The notes: generated from the letters alone by a model not told the origin. DNA of 33,583 nt from Mycobacterium sp. (GCA_025965895.1 JAOPWC010000067.1:1-33583), one strand, 5' to 3'; shown: positions 7,366 to 17,262, counted from the first letter of the stretch. A program made the numbers and translations.

Positions 7366-7678
7366 ACCCCGTTACGCTACCGGGACCCGCCACGGGAGCA
7401 ACGCACTAGTCCAGCGGCAATGCCGGGTTGCTGGGGGTCTGGCTTCACGGGCGCAGCCTACGGCCAACGGCGGCCTACTCGCTGCCGGTAAAGCCGTGCT
7501 GGTCGCGGCGGGTGGGCGCGCCAATCATGTCGACAACCGGATGTGCGACCGCCGATTCCACGGCTGCCGCACGCCTGCACACGCGCTGCTCCCACATCTG
7601 TCGGGTCTCTTGTCCACGTTTCGCCGCCCTTCTCACGTACTGCACTTGACTTGCACGTGCTGCGTCCGTGAGACCCGT
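7366..7678. other. Intergenic region upstream of the EspI-like gene
   Basis: About 310 bp between the end of the P450 gene and the start of the EspI-like gene, both on the minus strand. I see no RNA gene, no convincing ORF and no strong hairpin. It presumably contains the ATPase promoter. Confidence 0.4.
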
Positions 7679-8908
7679 TTAGTGCCCGGTATTGAATTCG
7701 ACGGGAACGGTGATGGGGCCGGAGATTCCGCTGAGTGGTTTCCATGGAGCAGGACCGGCGCGGCGGATATTCGGCATCCGGCGGGCCATCAGCCTCAGTG
7801 CCTCGGCGAGTTCGATTCTTGCCAGGTGCGCGCCGAGACAGTGGTGCACACCATCGCCGAACGCGAGCATGGCTGGCGAGCCGTTGCGGGTGAAGTCGAG
7901 GCGATCGGGGTCGTCGTACACCTCGGGATCGCGGTTGGCGGCGGCGGTGTTGACGCACACGAGCGTGCCGGCTGGTATCAGCACGCTGGCCAGTTCGACG
8001 TCGTCGGTGGCAATCCGCATCACGCTGAACAGGATCGGCGAGTGGCGCATGGTCTCTTCGACGGCCCTGGACGCGAGTTCGGGATGCTTGGCCAGCAGTG
8101 CCCACTTGTCGGGGTGGTCGCACAGGAGTTCGACCGAGGCGGCCAACTGGTGGCGCGCGGTGTCGGCTCCGGCCGTTAGCAGGGTGCCGACGAGCATCCT
8201 GAACTCGTCGGCTTCGAGCTCGTCGCCGTCGGCTTCTGCCAGGATCAGCTCCGAGAGGACATCGTCGGTGAGCTTTCGGCACCGGTCGGCGACCATAACG
8301 TCGATGTAAGAGTGCAGTTCGTCTAACGACTTCACCATGCTGGACGTGTCGCCACGGTTGGACGCAAGATTCATCAACTCGTCGGCCCAGCGGGAGAACA
8401 GTTGCCAGTCTGCGCGAGGCACCCCGAGCGCCGCGCAGATGACCGGGACTGGATACCGCAGCGCAATATCGGATACCACGTCGCATCGGCCCGCGTTCGT
8501 GAATGGATTGACCAACTCGGCGATGATGTCGACGACCGTGGCGCGTAGCCGCTCAGCGCCGCACGGCGTGAAGGCCCTCGACACGAGTTTGCGCAACCGA
8601 TGGTGGTTGGCACCGTTGAGGCTCGCGAGGCTGTTGCTATTCATGTCCCACAGCGGGCCGGAGGTGATTCCCAGCGCCCGCAGTCTGCAGCGCGGCGGGG
8701 TACGAAACCGGCCATCGCGAAGCACAGCGCGCGCGAGGTCGTAGGTGAGTATTTCGGGTCCGTACGACCCGAGCGCGATCGGCGCCTGCTGCCGCGCGGC
8801 CCGGATGCGCCGGTGGGCATCATCGGGGTTCTGCGCGTCGAGATACGCCAGGCTCGGCAGCCGGGCATCGAAGACGGTGGTGCACGCTGCGCTGGCAGTA
8901 GTGGTCAT
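7679..8908 (-). CDS. Cytochrome P450 monooxygenase
   Basis: The 409-residue protein has all P450 hallmarks. The I-helix oxygen-activation motif is LLTAGADTARH (Asp249-Thr250), the K-helix ExxR is EETMR, and the heme loop is FGDGVHHCLGAHLAR with the thiolate ligand at about Cys357. It has no membrane anchor, so it is a soluble class I bacterial P450 needing ferredoxin and a reductase; neither is encoded nearby. I chose the ATG at 8906-8908 (MTTTASAACTTVF) because AGGAGG lies five bases upstream; an earlier ATG at 8938 lacks this. Lines such as RYPVPVICAALGVP and AILA/GDGVHHC context are typical of actinobacterial CYPs acting on terpenoid, steroid or fatty substrates, but the substrate is not predictable. 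It is divergent from the cyclase/LuxR gene at 9060 across 150 bp, which could make that regulator its controller. Confidence 0.93.
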   Translation of the reverse strand: MTTTASAACTTVFDARLPSLAYLDAQNPDDAHRRIRAARQQAPIALGSYGPEILTYDLARAVLRDGRFRTPPRCRLRALGITSGPLWDMNSNSLASLNGANHHRLRKLVSRAFTPCGAERLRATVVDIIAELVNPFTNAGRCDVVSDIALRYPVPVICAALGVPRADWQLFSRWADELMNLASNRGDTSSMVKSLDELHSYIDVMVADRCRKLTDDVLSELILAEADGDELEADEFRMLVGTLLTAGADTARHQLAASVELLCDHPDKWALLAKHPELASRAVEETMRHSPILFSVMRIATDDVELASVLIPAGTLVCVNTAAANRDPEVYDDPDRLDFTRNGSPAMLAFGDGVHHCLGAHLARIELAEALRLMARRMPNIRRAGPAPWKPLSGISGPITVPVEFNTGH

Positions 8909-9059
8909 GTTGGCCTCCTGCTCGGTGGGACGAGTCAACTCTCCGTCTCATCGGGCGCCAAACCATCCGCCCAGAGGCGTAGATCCACGGGGTCGCGGGG
9001 CGTAATTTGCGCCCTTGCGCTGATGTTTTGCAGTTTGTTGACGCCGCATGCTGGCTAGC

Positions 9060-12000
9060 ATGAGCGCAACTACCTGGAGCGACGTGGACATGGGCGAGCT
9101 GCTTCCGATCGAAACGGTGACGCTGCTGCTTGCCGATGTCGAGGGGTCGACCCAGTTGTGGGAAAGCCAGCCGGACGCGATGACGGCCGCGGTCGTGCTG
9201 CTTGACCGCACCGTCACGGAGATCGTCACCGCGCACGGTGGTGTGCGTCCGGTCGAACAGGGCGAGGGTGACAGCTTTGTGGCCGCGTTCGCCCGGGCCA
9301 GCGACGCGGTGGCTTGTGCGCTGGATCTGCAGCGTGCACCGCTGGCGCCGATCCGGCTGCGGATCGGTGTGCACACCGGTGAGGTGCAATTGCGCGACGA
9401 GGGCAACTACGCGGGTCCGACGATCAACCGAACGGCGCGTCTGCGCGATCTGGCCCACGGCGGTCAGACAGTGCTTTCGGGCGCCGCCGACGAGTTGGTC
9501 ATCGACCGGCTTCCCGAGGATGCGTGGCTGACCGATCTGGGCAGCCATCAGCTGCGCGATCTGCCCCGAGCCGAGCGCGTTGCGCAGTTGTGCCACCCCG
9601 ACCTGCGCAACGACTTCCCGCCTCTTCGTGCAGCCAAACCCGTTGCTGGCCATAACTTACCGGTGCAATTGACGAGTTTTGTCGGGCGCGGCGCGCAGAT
9701 CACCGATATTCGATCGATCCTGGCCGACAACCGGCTGATGACTCTGACCGGTGCGGCCGGCGCGGGCAAGACCCGTCTGGCGATCGCGGTCGCCGCGCAG
9801 ATGGCGTATGGGTTCTGCGACGGGGTCTCTTATGTCGACCTGGCGCCCCTCACGCATCCCGCTGTGGTGCCGCTCGCGGTGGCCCGCGCGCTGGGCCTGC
9901 GACCAACCGGGCCGCTCGATCATGGATACGCTGCTGCGGTTCGTCCGCGACCGGCAGATGCTGCTGTTGTTGGACAACTCCGAGCATCTGCTCGACGCAA
10001 GCGCCGAACTTATCGATGAGGTGTTGGCCGTATGCGCGGGGCTGACGATTCTGGCGACGAGCCGCGAACCCATCGCTGTGGCCGGCGAGGTGAGCTGGCA
10101 GGTGCCGTCGCTGTCACTCGCAGATGAGGCGATCGACTTGTTCAGCGACCGGGCGCGCCGCGCACGGCCCGATTTCGCGGTGACTGACGACAACAGCGCC
10201 ACGGTGACCGAGATCTGCCGTCGCCTCGACGGCATGCCGCTGGCCATCGAACTCGCGGCGGCCCGGGTGCGGGCGTTGTCGCTTGACGAAATCGTCGGCG
10301 GCCTGCACGACCGTTTCCGGCTGCTGACCGGTGGTGCCCGCACCGCGGTGCGCCGCCAGCAGACGCTGCGCGCCTCGGTGGACTGGTCGCATGCGCTGCT
10401 AACCGAGTCGGAACGAATCCTCTTCCGCCGACTGGCGGTGTTCATGGGCAAGTTCGACCTCGACGCGGCCCAAGCTGTCGGCGGCGGCACCGAGCTGCAG
10501 CGTTACCAGGTGCTCGACCAGCTCAGCCTGCTCGTCGACAAGTCGCTGGTGATCGCCGACAACGCCGGGGGCCGAACCCGATACCGTCTCCTGGAGACGG
10601 TGCGCCAGTACGTCCTGGAAAAACTTGGCGAGTCCGGCGAAGCCGACGCGGCGCGGGGACGGCACCGCGATCACTACATGTTGATGGCGGCCCGGCTGGA
10701 CGCGCCGGCGCGCGACGACCACGAGCAACTCATCGGGCAGGCCGAAGTCGAGATCGACAACCTGCAGCGTTCATCTGGAGTCGCGAAAACGACGACATCG
10801 AAAAGGCGTTGGAGCTCGCGTCGTCGCTGCAGCCGCTGTGGCTGACGCGGGGCCGCATCCTCGAGGGGCTGGCGTGGCTCGACGCGGCTCGCGCCGATCG
10901 CGACCGTCCGCGGCCCGACGTGGCACCGGAGGTGAGGGCGCGGGCGCTCGCCGACAAGGCCGTGTTGAGTTCGTGGGTCGATGTCACCGCCAGCCTGGAT
11001 CACGCCCAACAAGCCCTGGCCATCGCACGTGACGTCGACGACCCCGCTCTGCTGACCCGGGCGCTCACCGCGTGCGGCTGTATCACCGCCCACGACCCCG
11101 AGTTGGCCGGACCGTACTTCGGGGAGGCGATGAGCCTGGCCCGGGAAATGGGCGATTCGTGGCGGCTAAGCCAGATTCTTGGTCGCCAGTCGTACGGGGC
11201 GTTGATGGCGGGCGACTTCATCGCGACCGGGTTGATCGCGAAGGAAGGACGCGACCTCGCCGACTCCATCGGTGACCATTTCAACTCTCGGCAGTGCCGC
11301 TGGTGCCTGGCCGAAGTGCTTATTTGGCATGGCGAATTAGCCACCTCTGCGGCGCAGGCCGGCGAGCTGATCGCCGAGGCCGCAGCCCGAACGATGGCCT
11401 GTCCCAGGCGATTGGTCTACTTGTCCAAGGCTTCGTGCTGGCGTTTCAGGGGGACGCCGGCGGCGCTCGGGCCGCAGGGAAGGCGTGCCTCGAAGCGTGC
11501 ACCGAAGCTCCCGGAGTCGTCGACAAAGGCGCCTACGCGACCGTCGCCGTTGCCTGCCTGGCCGCGGGCGATGCTGCCGCGGCATGGGAAGCGACCCAGG
11601 CCGCGCTGACGCAGAGCGTCAATCCCCCCGCCGAGGCGATGAACATGATCTGGTGGACCTGGGTGGCCTTGGCGTGCGGCGAGCAAGCCTGCGCGCGCCA
11701 GTGGGCAGAGGAGGCCGTGTCCGGGACGAAGGGTGTGTGGTTGTCCATGGCACTGACCGCCCGTGCCCGCGTCCACATCGCAGAGCGCAACCTGGAACAG
11801 GCCGCGGCCGATGCCTACGACGCTCTCGCAATCGCCGCAGGGACCGGCGCGGACCTGGTGATCCCCGACATCCTGGAGTGCCTCGCTGAGGTGAGTTGTG
11901 ATGCCGGAAGTCATCGTGAAGCGGCTCGACTCCTCGGCGCGGCGCATACCGCGCGGCGCATGGGCATGGTCCGCCTCAACGTGTATGACGACAACGATCA

Positions 12001-12355
12001 AGCCCTAATGACGGCATTGCCAAACACGATGGCCGACAAGGATTTCGACACAGCCTGGGCAGAAGGCACCGCGTTGTCGATCGACGAAGCGGTCGCCTAT
12101 GCACAACGTGGCCGCGGCGAGCGTAGACGACCTGCCAGTGGTTGGGGATCACTTACCCCCACCGAGCTCGACGTCGTTCGACTGGTCGGCGAAGGGCTGT
12201 CCAATAAGGACATCGCCGCACGGCTCTTCGTATCCCCGCGAACAGTGCAGTCGCACCTCCGCCACGTCTACAGCAAGCTCGGGCTCACGTCGCGGGTGCA
12301 GCTCGCCCAAGAAACGGCCCGCCACAGCAGACCGACATCGTCTAACACGAAGTAA
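9060..12355 (+). pseudogene. Class III cyclase / NB-ARC ATPase / LuxR-type regulator, three frameshifts
   Basis: Joined across frames this is one protein of about 1,100 residues. It begins with an adenylyl/guanylyl cyclase domain (TVTLLLADVEGSTQLWE, EQGEGDSFVAAF with the metal-binding Asp residues). An ATPase with P-loop TGAAGAGKTRLAIA and Walker B LLLLDNSEHLLD follows, then TPR-like helices, and finally a LuxR helix-turn-helix (LTPTELDVVRLVGEGLSNKD, VSPRTVQSHLRHVYSKLGL). Frame changes occur near 9897-9905 (before the conserved QPGRSIMDTL), 10763-10768 (after EIDNLQ) and 11385-11390 (before NDGLSQAIGLLVQG). M. tuberculosis has several such cyclase-LuxR proteins (e.g. Rv0386, Rv1358, Rv2488c), thought to couple nucleotide signals to transcription. 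No intact product can be made. ATG at 9060 is preferred over 9048; neither has a strong ribosome-binding site. Confidence 0.85.
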
Positions 12356-12367
12356 AGCAGGAAAGGA

Positions 12368-12395
12368 TGTCACCCGTCGGCGTGAAAGGGTGACA
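12368..12395 (+). terminator. Hairpin after the cyclase/LuxR gene
   Basis: TGTCACCC (12368-12375) and GGGTGACA (12388-12395) form a perfect 8-bp stem with a 12-base loop, starting 13 bases after the stop codon. There is no U-tract, which is common for mycobacterial intrinsic terminators. Confidence 0.55.
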
Positions 12396-12762
12396 CAAGC
12401 GAGCATTCTCCAGCGGCTCAGTGCCGCACAACCCATCACTTCGCCGCCGCCGTCCGACCCTCCGCTATCGGCGGCCAAGGATGGCCAGGGTTTTCCAGAA
12501 TGGGGCGCCGGGGCTTGTATAAGGGCGCTTATTGCCAGAGGAGCGTCGCGGCCACGGACTACGCGCAGCGGGTTGAAGTCCAAGCTCCCTGGCAGTCGTG
12601 GGGCAGATGTCTGTGTAGGAGTCGTTTCGGACGTGCTGGTTCATCAGCCGTGAAAGCGGCCCACGCCGATTGGCCGCCACAATTTCGATGCAGTCCGGGT
12701 TTCGGGGGTCAACTTGCGGGCGTTGGTGGCGCCCCCGATCCGGCTGCCTTATCGTCCACGGT
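12396..12762. other. Intergenic region upstream of the DUF4226-like gene
   Basis: About 370 bp with no ORF that I can assign. It should hold the promoter of the gene at 12763, but no clear -10 hexamer or operator stands out. Confidence 0.4.
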
Positions 12763-13530
12763 GTGGGGTTTTGGGATCGTCAGGTCGACGACCTGCTGAC
12801 CGGCATCGGGGAGCTCGTCGGGGGTGGCGGTTTGCCGAAGACGCCGGCGACCCCGAGCCCGGCGCCGGACCCATCGACGCTGCTGCCTGCCCATCCGGCG
12901 TACGAGCCGCCGAAGCCTCTTCCCGAAGGGCCGTGGCCGCCGTACATCCCCGAGGGTCAGATGGACCTGTCCGGGGGGATGCCGCGCTCGACGCTGGACG
13001 GCATCCATAACGACGACCCGAATTATGTCGTCTGGAAACCGGCCTTCCCCGGGGATCTGCCGCCGTATTGGATGCACGACTACGAACCGGTCGGACCCGA
13101 TAACCCGGGCACGTGGGTGCGCGGAGGGCCGGAGGATGACGTGCCGGGCGAGACGCACCCGGCCGGCGTCAGCGGGCAGACCGGCGACGCCGTCAACGCG
13201 GTGCACGACTCGCTCAAGCGCAACGAGGAAGTCATCACCGACGCGGATCAGCAGCTGGGCCAAGCCTTTTCGGACGCTCACACCGCTGCGGCCCGCACGC
13301 AGCAGAGGCTGGTCGACCTTGACGCTCAGATCCGCAGCGGGGTGGCGGCGCTGCAGCCGTTCATAGCTACGCCGGCCGGTCAGCGGCAGATGGCGGCGTT
13401 CCTGATGGCCAAGACCCGGGAAGTGCAGGCGGTGGTGTCGGACGCGAGGCGTACGTCACGATCGCACGCGGCGATCGTCGACGGGCTCAGCCAGCGCTAC
13501 GACACCATCCGCAACACCAAGAGTGGGTGA
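12763..13530 (+). CDS. DUF4226-like mycobacterial protein, intact copy (copy 1 of 3)
   Basis: The 255-residue protein, taken from GTG at 12763, begins VGFWDRQVDDLLTGIGELV. It has a Pro-rich linker (TPSPAPDPSTLLPAHP, EPPKPLPEGPWPPYIPEG), a Trp/Asp/Pro-rich middle (GMPRSTLDGIHNDDPNYVVW, HDYEPVGPDNPGTWV), and a helical C-terminal half (about residues 145-255) with QQLGQAFSDAHTAAARTQQR and MAAFLMAKTREVQAVVSDA. The C-terminal half looks like the mycobacterial DUF4226 family, whose function is unknown to me; the name is from memory. The frame is open from 12670, but the extra 31 residues look non-coding. No signal peptide or membrane segment is seen; a secreted, ESX-dependent substrate is conceivable given the helical half but unproven. 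A decayed copy follows directly and a truncated copy lies at 30294. Confidence 0.75.
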   Translation: MGFWDRQVDDLLTGIGELVGGGGLPKTPATPSPAPDPSTLLPAHPAYEPPKPLPEGPWPPYIPEGQMDLSGGMPRSTLDGIHNDDPNYVVWKPAFPGDLPPYWMHDYEPVGPDNPGTWVRGGPEDDVPGETHPAGVSGQTGDAVNAVHDSLKRNEEVITDADQQLGQAFSDAHTAAARTQQRLVDLDAQIRSGVAALQPFIATPAGQRQMAAFLMAKTREVQAVVSDARRTSRSHAAIVDGLSQRYDTIRNTKSG

Positions 13531-13689
13531 GCCGCAGGCGCGCGTTACTCCATCTGACCGGTAGAGATTATGGCGCAGGAGGCCTTGCCAAGCCAGACCA
13601 CCGACTTGCCGAGCGGGCCGATACCTCCCACCCGACGACATCATCACCTGGCTGCGCTCGACGAACTGCATCGAGTCGAATCGGCGCTC

Positions 13690-14150
13690 GAGGGCCCCGC
13701 GCCGGACCCGTCGACACTGCTGCCCCCCATCCGGCGTACGAGCCGCCGAAGCCGCTCCCGGAGGCGGCCGTGGCCGCCCTACATTTCGCTGGACCAGATG
13801 GACCTGTCCGAGGGCATGCCGCGCTCAACGCTCGACGGCATCCACGGCGACGACCCGAATTATTATGTCGTCTGGAAACCGGCCTTCCCCGGGGATCTGC
13901 CGCAGTACTGGATGCACGACTACAAGCCGGTCGGACCCGAGAACCCGAACACGTGGGTGCGCAGGGGCCGGAGGATTACGTGCCGGGCGAGACGCACCCG
14001 GCAGGGTTCAGCGGGGCCACCGCCGACGCTGTGAACGCGGTCAACGACTCACTGACGCGCAATAAGGCAGCGATCAACGAGACTGATGGCAGCTGGGCCA
14101 AGCGGTTTCGGACACTCACACCGACGCGGCCCGCACCCAGCAGCAGTCAA
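13690..14150 (+). pseudogene. DUF4226-like protein, decayed tandem copy (copy 2 of 3)
   Basis: The stretch repeats the order of copy 1: APDPSTLLP, HPAYEPPKPLPE, MPRSTLDGIHGDDPNYYVVW, FPGDLPQYWMHDYKPVGPEN, PEDYVPGETHPAGFSG and QLGQAVSDTHTDAARTQQQ. The pieces lie in different frames, with changes near 13725, 13765, 13965 and 14090. Similarity stops at about 14150, so the second half of the helical domain is missing. It starts about 160 bp after the stop of copy 1, so the pair looks like a tandem duplication in which one copy decayed. Its KPVGPEN and PEDYVPGETHPAGF wording is closer to copy 3 at 30294 than to copy 1. Confidence 0.8.
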
Positions 14151-14385
14151 GCTCGACGAAACCGGCCGCGATTGTCTTCGGTCGTGCGCGATGATGTTGC
14201 ACTATCGCATCGCCAGGTCGGCCAGGTTTGCGCGCCGCATGATCCACGGCATCAAGCTCGTTCGCGGCCCATCTGCTGCCGATCCAGCCCCACGCGACGC
14301 GCTGCGGGATGTCGGCGACGTCGCCCGGGCCGTAGATTGTGCCCGCGTGGACCGCCTGAATGTGCGGCTTAACAACAACTTTCAT
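14116..14385 (-). CDS. Small phage-like protein, 3' end fused into the DUF4226-like remnant
   Basis: From ATG at 14383-14385 the product reads MKVVVKPHIQAVHAGTIYGP and GDVADIPQRVAWGWIGSRWA. This is the style of short (60-90 residue) actinophage and prophage proteins with a G-x-x-Y-GPGD-x-x-x-VP core and a W-x-x-x-x-WA ending, often found among virion genes. A GGAG lies nine bases upstream. The last 10-15 residues read through the antisense of the decayed DUF4226-like copy, so the natural C-terminus is probably lost at a junction near 14160. No other phage gene is next to it. Phage origin is inferred from the sequence pattern alone. Confidence 0.4.
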   Translation of the reverse strand: MKVVVKPHIQAVHAGTIYGPGDVADIPQRVAWGWIGSRWAANELDAVDHAARKPGRPGDAIVQHHRARPKTIAAGFVELDCCWVRAASV

Positions 14386-15210
14386 GGCTATGACTCCAGT
14401 TCGGTCAGACGATCATGCTGATCGAGCAAGAAGACATCGCTGCGACAGCCTGAGTCTGGAGGCGGAGGCTCGGCACCCGCGTTCTGGCTGGCGTTTCCAG
14501 AAGGTTATTCGACGGCTGCTTGAAATGCAGGTAGCACACTACTCATGTCGGCCCTCGCCGTCGATGACAGAATCGATGTGCCGACCAAATCGGCAATCCA
14601 AAACCTAGCCGAGGCGGGCGTAATGGAATTGAGACTCACGTGTCACCGGGCTCCGATCGAGCAATGCTCGGCCACTAATCCGACTAGTACCGGCGCCTAT
14701 CAAGAATTGATTCACACCTCAAAGAACTGCGGTTTGCTAGCGTTCCCGACGCAGCTGGCCCCTCGTGGGCTCGGGCGGGAAATGGCATGTTGTCTACGCC
14801 GGCCCAGCGCCGAGCAACAGGCAGGTACGCGTACCACGCTGATCGGGCGCTACCGCAGACCCGTGTGGGCACAGCACATCTCGGTTTCAGCGTGAACATA
14901 AGGGGAACGGAATATGGCCGCTATCTGTCATGCTGAAAAGGCGCGAAAACTAACTTTTTCGCAGTCAACAATTCGCGTGTGACGCACCTGAGAGAATTCG
15001 ATTTCGATGAAGTCCGCCCGCAGTTGGGAGCACGATGGCTCAGGCATCGAGCAATCCTGATGGCAACAGGTTTGTCGCAATATAGGGAAGGAACAAACGT
15101 CGGGGTAATCGACGGATTAACGGCAAAATAATTGCCACTGAACGAGACATTGATGGCAGCCCACGACGGTGATGTCGCGACCAGACTTGCGCACGTAAAA
15201 GGAGAACGCT
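14386..15210. other. Long intergenic region upstream of the metabolic cluster
   Basis: About 825 bp with lower GC than its surroundings toward the right end and no ORF I can support. A 116-residue frame at 14545-14895 lacks any recognisable motif. The last 270 bp contain two AT-rich inverted repeats (14943-14962, and GGCAA-AATAA-TTGCC at 15122-15136), consistent with a regulated promoter for the cluster that starts at 15211. Confidence 0.45.
14943..14962. promoter_or_regulatory. AT-rich inverted repeat upstream of the metabolic cluster
   Basis: GCGAAAA-CTAACT-TTTTCGC is a perfect 7-bp inverted repeat with a 6-base centre. It lies about 250 bp upstream of the first cluster gene and could be an operator or a small terminator-like hairpin followed by no U-run. 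Function is inferred from position only. Confidence 0.35.
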
Positions 15211-17262
15211 GTGACTTTTGATGGACTTGCTGAAAGCATCACCCTGGCAGGGCAGGTCACCTCCGTCGATCTGGACGCCCGTTCGTTCACCTTCCGGTGC
15301 CGAAGTGGCGACATTGTCGAGGTGTTCGTTGGAGAGACGACCACCTACTCGGTGCTGACCAATGTTGACGGCGTGGACAGGGACCGCACAACGCAGCCGG
15401 AAGACGCCGGCCCACAAGCCGATGCGGTCGTGACGGATCTGCGGCGCTACGTCGCCCCCGACGTTCTGGTGTACGTGCGCGGCATTCACCAGGAAGCCAA
15501 CGACCGCGAGCGGTTTGAGGCCCGCACTGTCTACCTGCTGCAATCGAGCCCCGGCGAGACGTATGTGTTCGAGGAGACGCACTGGTGGTTGGACCAAACG
15601 TCCCGGCTTGTCGACCGCTGGCTCGATGATCTGTTTGATGCCCGCCGCGACTACACCGTCTCAGATTTCTCCAAGTTCTACGTCACGAATCTCAACATCG
15701 TGGGCCAGCGCACGGACAACGACGTCCAGGAGTGCGCCACCTTGTCCCGGCTCATTTACGGGCTGTCGTCGGCCTACCTGCTCACGGGCGCCGAGCGCTA
15801 CTTTTTGGCCGCCCGGGCGGCGGTGTCCTACCAGCGGCAGGCGTTCCGGTCGCTGACCAGCGACGGCACACACTGCTTCTGGGCGTTCGGCCGACGCCGC
15901 AAACAAGTCGGGGACAAGGAAGTGGAAATTCTGGTTTTCCCGTCGGAAAACCCCGACGACGCCGGCACCATTCCGCTTTACGAGCAGATCTACGCACTGG
16001 CGGGGCTGGCCCAGTACTACCGCATCACGGCGGACTGGGAAGTGCTCGAAGACATCCGCCGCACGATGAAAGCCTTCGACGACTTCTACCTCGACGACGG
16101 CGACGCGGCGAAGCCGTGGTCGAAGGGCGCTGGCGGCTACATGTCACACATCGACCCGATCACGATGCGCCCCGACACACCGAAGTTGGGAGACAACCAG
16201 TTACGCAAGAACTGGAACTCTATCGGCGACCACATCCCCGCCTACCTGATCAACGTGGTGCTCGCCCTGGATCCGCTGCCCCACGGCGACGCGATGACAA
16301 AGGGACTGGACAAGATGGCGGCCCACGCGATCAGCATGCTCGACGATCTGCTGACGCTGATCGTTGACAAGTTTCCCGACGAGAAAAGCGACTACGTTAA
16401 CGAGCGCTTTTACGCCGACTGGACACCCGACCACGCGTACAAGTGGCAACAAGACCGCGCGATTTGCGGGCACAACCTGAAAATCGCCTGGAACCTGACT
16501 CGCTGCGCGTTCTACCTCGATGGCCGCGCCCGCCGGTTGCTGGACCAAAACCAAACCGCGGCGGCCCAGCAGCTGCAGCAGCGCGCCGACAGCTGCCGGG
16601 CTGCGGCGACCCGGCTGGCCGACAGGATGGCCCAGGTTGGTGTCGACATGCTGCGCGGCGGGGTGTTCGATGCGGTGCAACGCCACCCCGACAACGGCAT
16701 GCCGATCGAGTTCGCGTGGGGGTCCACTAAGGACTTCTGGCAACAGGAACAGGGCATCCTGGCCTACCTGGTGCTCTATGGTGCGACCGGGCAGCAGTTC
16801 TACCTCGACATGGCCCGCGAGACCATGGCCTTCTGGAATCTGTTCTTCCTCGACCGCGACAACCAAGGCATCTACTTCCGCACAACCGAGAGCGGCATAC
16901 CGTGGATCGAAGGGATCTACGGGCAAAAGGGCGGCCACTCAGTTTCCGGCTATCACGTCTTCGAGCTCAATTATCTGGCCCACCTGTATCTGCGCAGCCA
17001 CGTCCATCGTGCCGGAGACGATCGCAGCTTCTGCCTGTACTTCCGAGTGCTGAGCAACCGGGAGCAGACCAGCATCAACGTGCTGCCCGACTTCATGCCC
17101 CCGCACCGGGTGGAAATCCGGGCGGTGCGGGTCAACGGGATCGACCGCACCGAACAACTCAAACCCAGCAGCGTCGATGACTTCCAGGTGCGGCTCGAGG
17201 GCATCGAACCCAATACCGACGACCAATCCATCGACCTGGTCGTCGAATTCGCCGTGCACTAA
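15211..17262 (+). CDS. AGE-family-like (alpha/alpha)6-barrel protein with N-terminal beta domain; putative sugar epimerase/isomerase
   Basis: The 683-residue protein starts at GTG 15211 with AAAGGAG six bases upstream. Residues 1-115 are strand-rich (ITLAGQVTSVDLDARSFTF, DVLVYVRGIHQEAN), like an OB-type add-on. The rest is helical and resembles N-acyl-D-glucosamine 2-epimerase/cellobiose 2-epimerase barrels: CGHNLKIAWNLTR near residue 420 (the GH-x-x-E-x-x-W position), KDFWQQEQGILA near 508 (the WW-x-Q-E/A position) and KGGHSVSGYHVFELNYLA near the end. In classical epimerases the first motif carries a Glu after the His; here Lys stands there, so the chemistry may differ. It opens a tight gene series, with the DJ-1-like gene 18 bp downstream. 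Epimerase activity is a family-level inference; a hydrolase or lyase with the same fold is possible. Confidence 0.7.
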   Translation: MTFDGLAESITLAGQVTSVDLDARSFTFRCRSGDIVEVFVGETTTYSVLTNVDGVDRDRTTQPEDAGPQADAVVTDLRRYVAPDVLVYVRGIHQEANDRERFEARTVYLLQSSPGETYVFEETHWWLDQTSRLVDRWLDDLFDARRDYTVSDFSKFYVTNLNIVGQRTDNDVQECATLSRLIYGLSSAYLLTGAERYFLAARAAVSYQRQAFRSLTSDGTHCFWAFGRRRKQVGDKEVEILVFPSENPDDAGTIPLYEQIYALAGLAQYYRITADWEVLEDIRRTMKAFDDFYLDDGDAAKPWSKGAGGYMSHIDPITMRPDTPKLGDNQLRKNWNSIGDHIPAYLINVVLALDPLPHGDAMTKGLDKMAAHAISMLDDLLTLIVDKFPDEKSDYVNERFYADWTPDHAYKWQQDRAICGHNLKIAWNLTRCAFYLDGRARRLLDQNQTAAAQQLQQRADSCRAAATRLADRMAQVGVDMLRGGVFDAVQRHPDNGMPIEFAWGSTKDFWQQEQGILAYLVLYGATGQQFYLDMARETMAFWNLFFLDRDNQGIYFRTTESGIPWIEGIYGQKGGHSVSGYHVFELNYLAHLYLRSHVHRAGDDRSFCLYFRVLSNREQTSINVLPDFMPPHRVEIRAVRVNGIDRTEQLKPSSVDDFQVRLEGIEPNTDDQSIDLVVEFAVH

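Noticed and set aside
14545..14895. 116-residue plus-strand ORF in the gene-free stretch before the cluster
   Set aside because: It has no ribosome-binding site, no motif and atypical composition.
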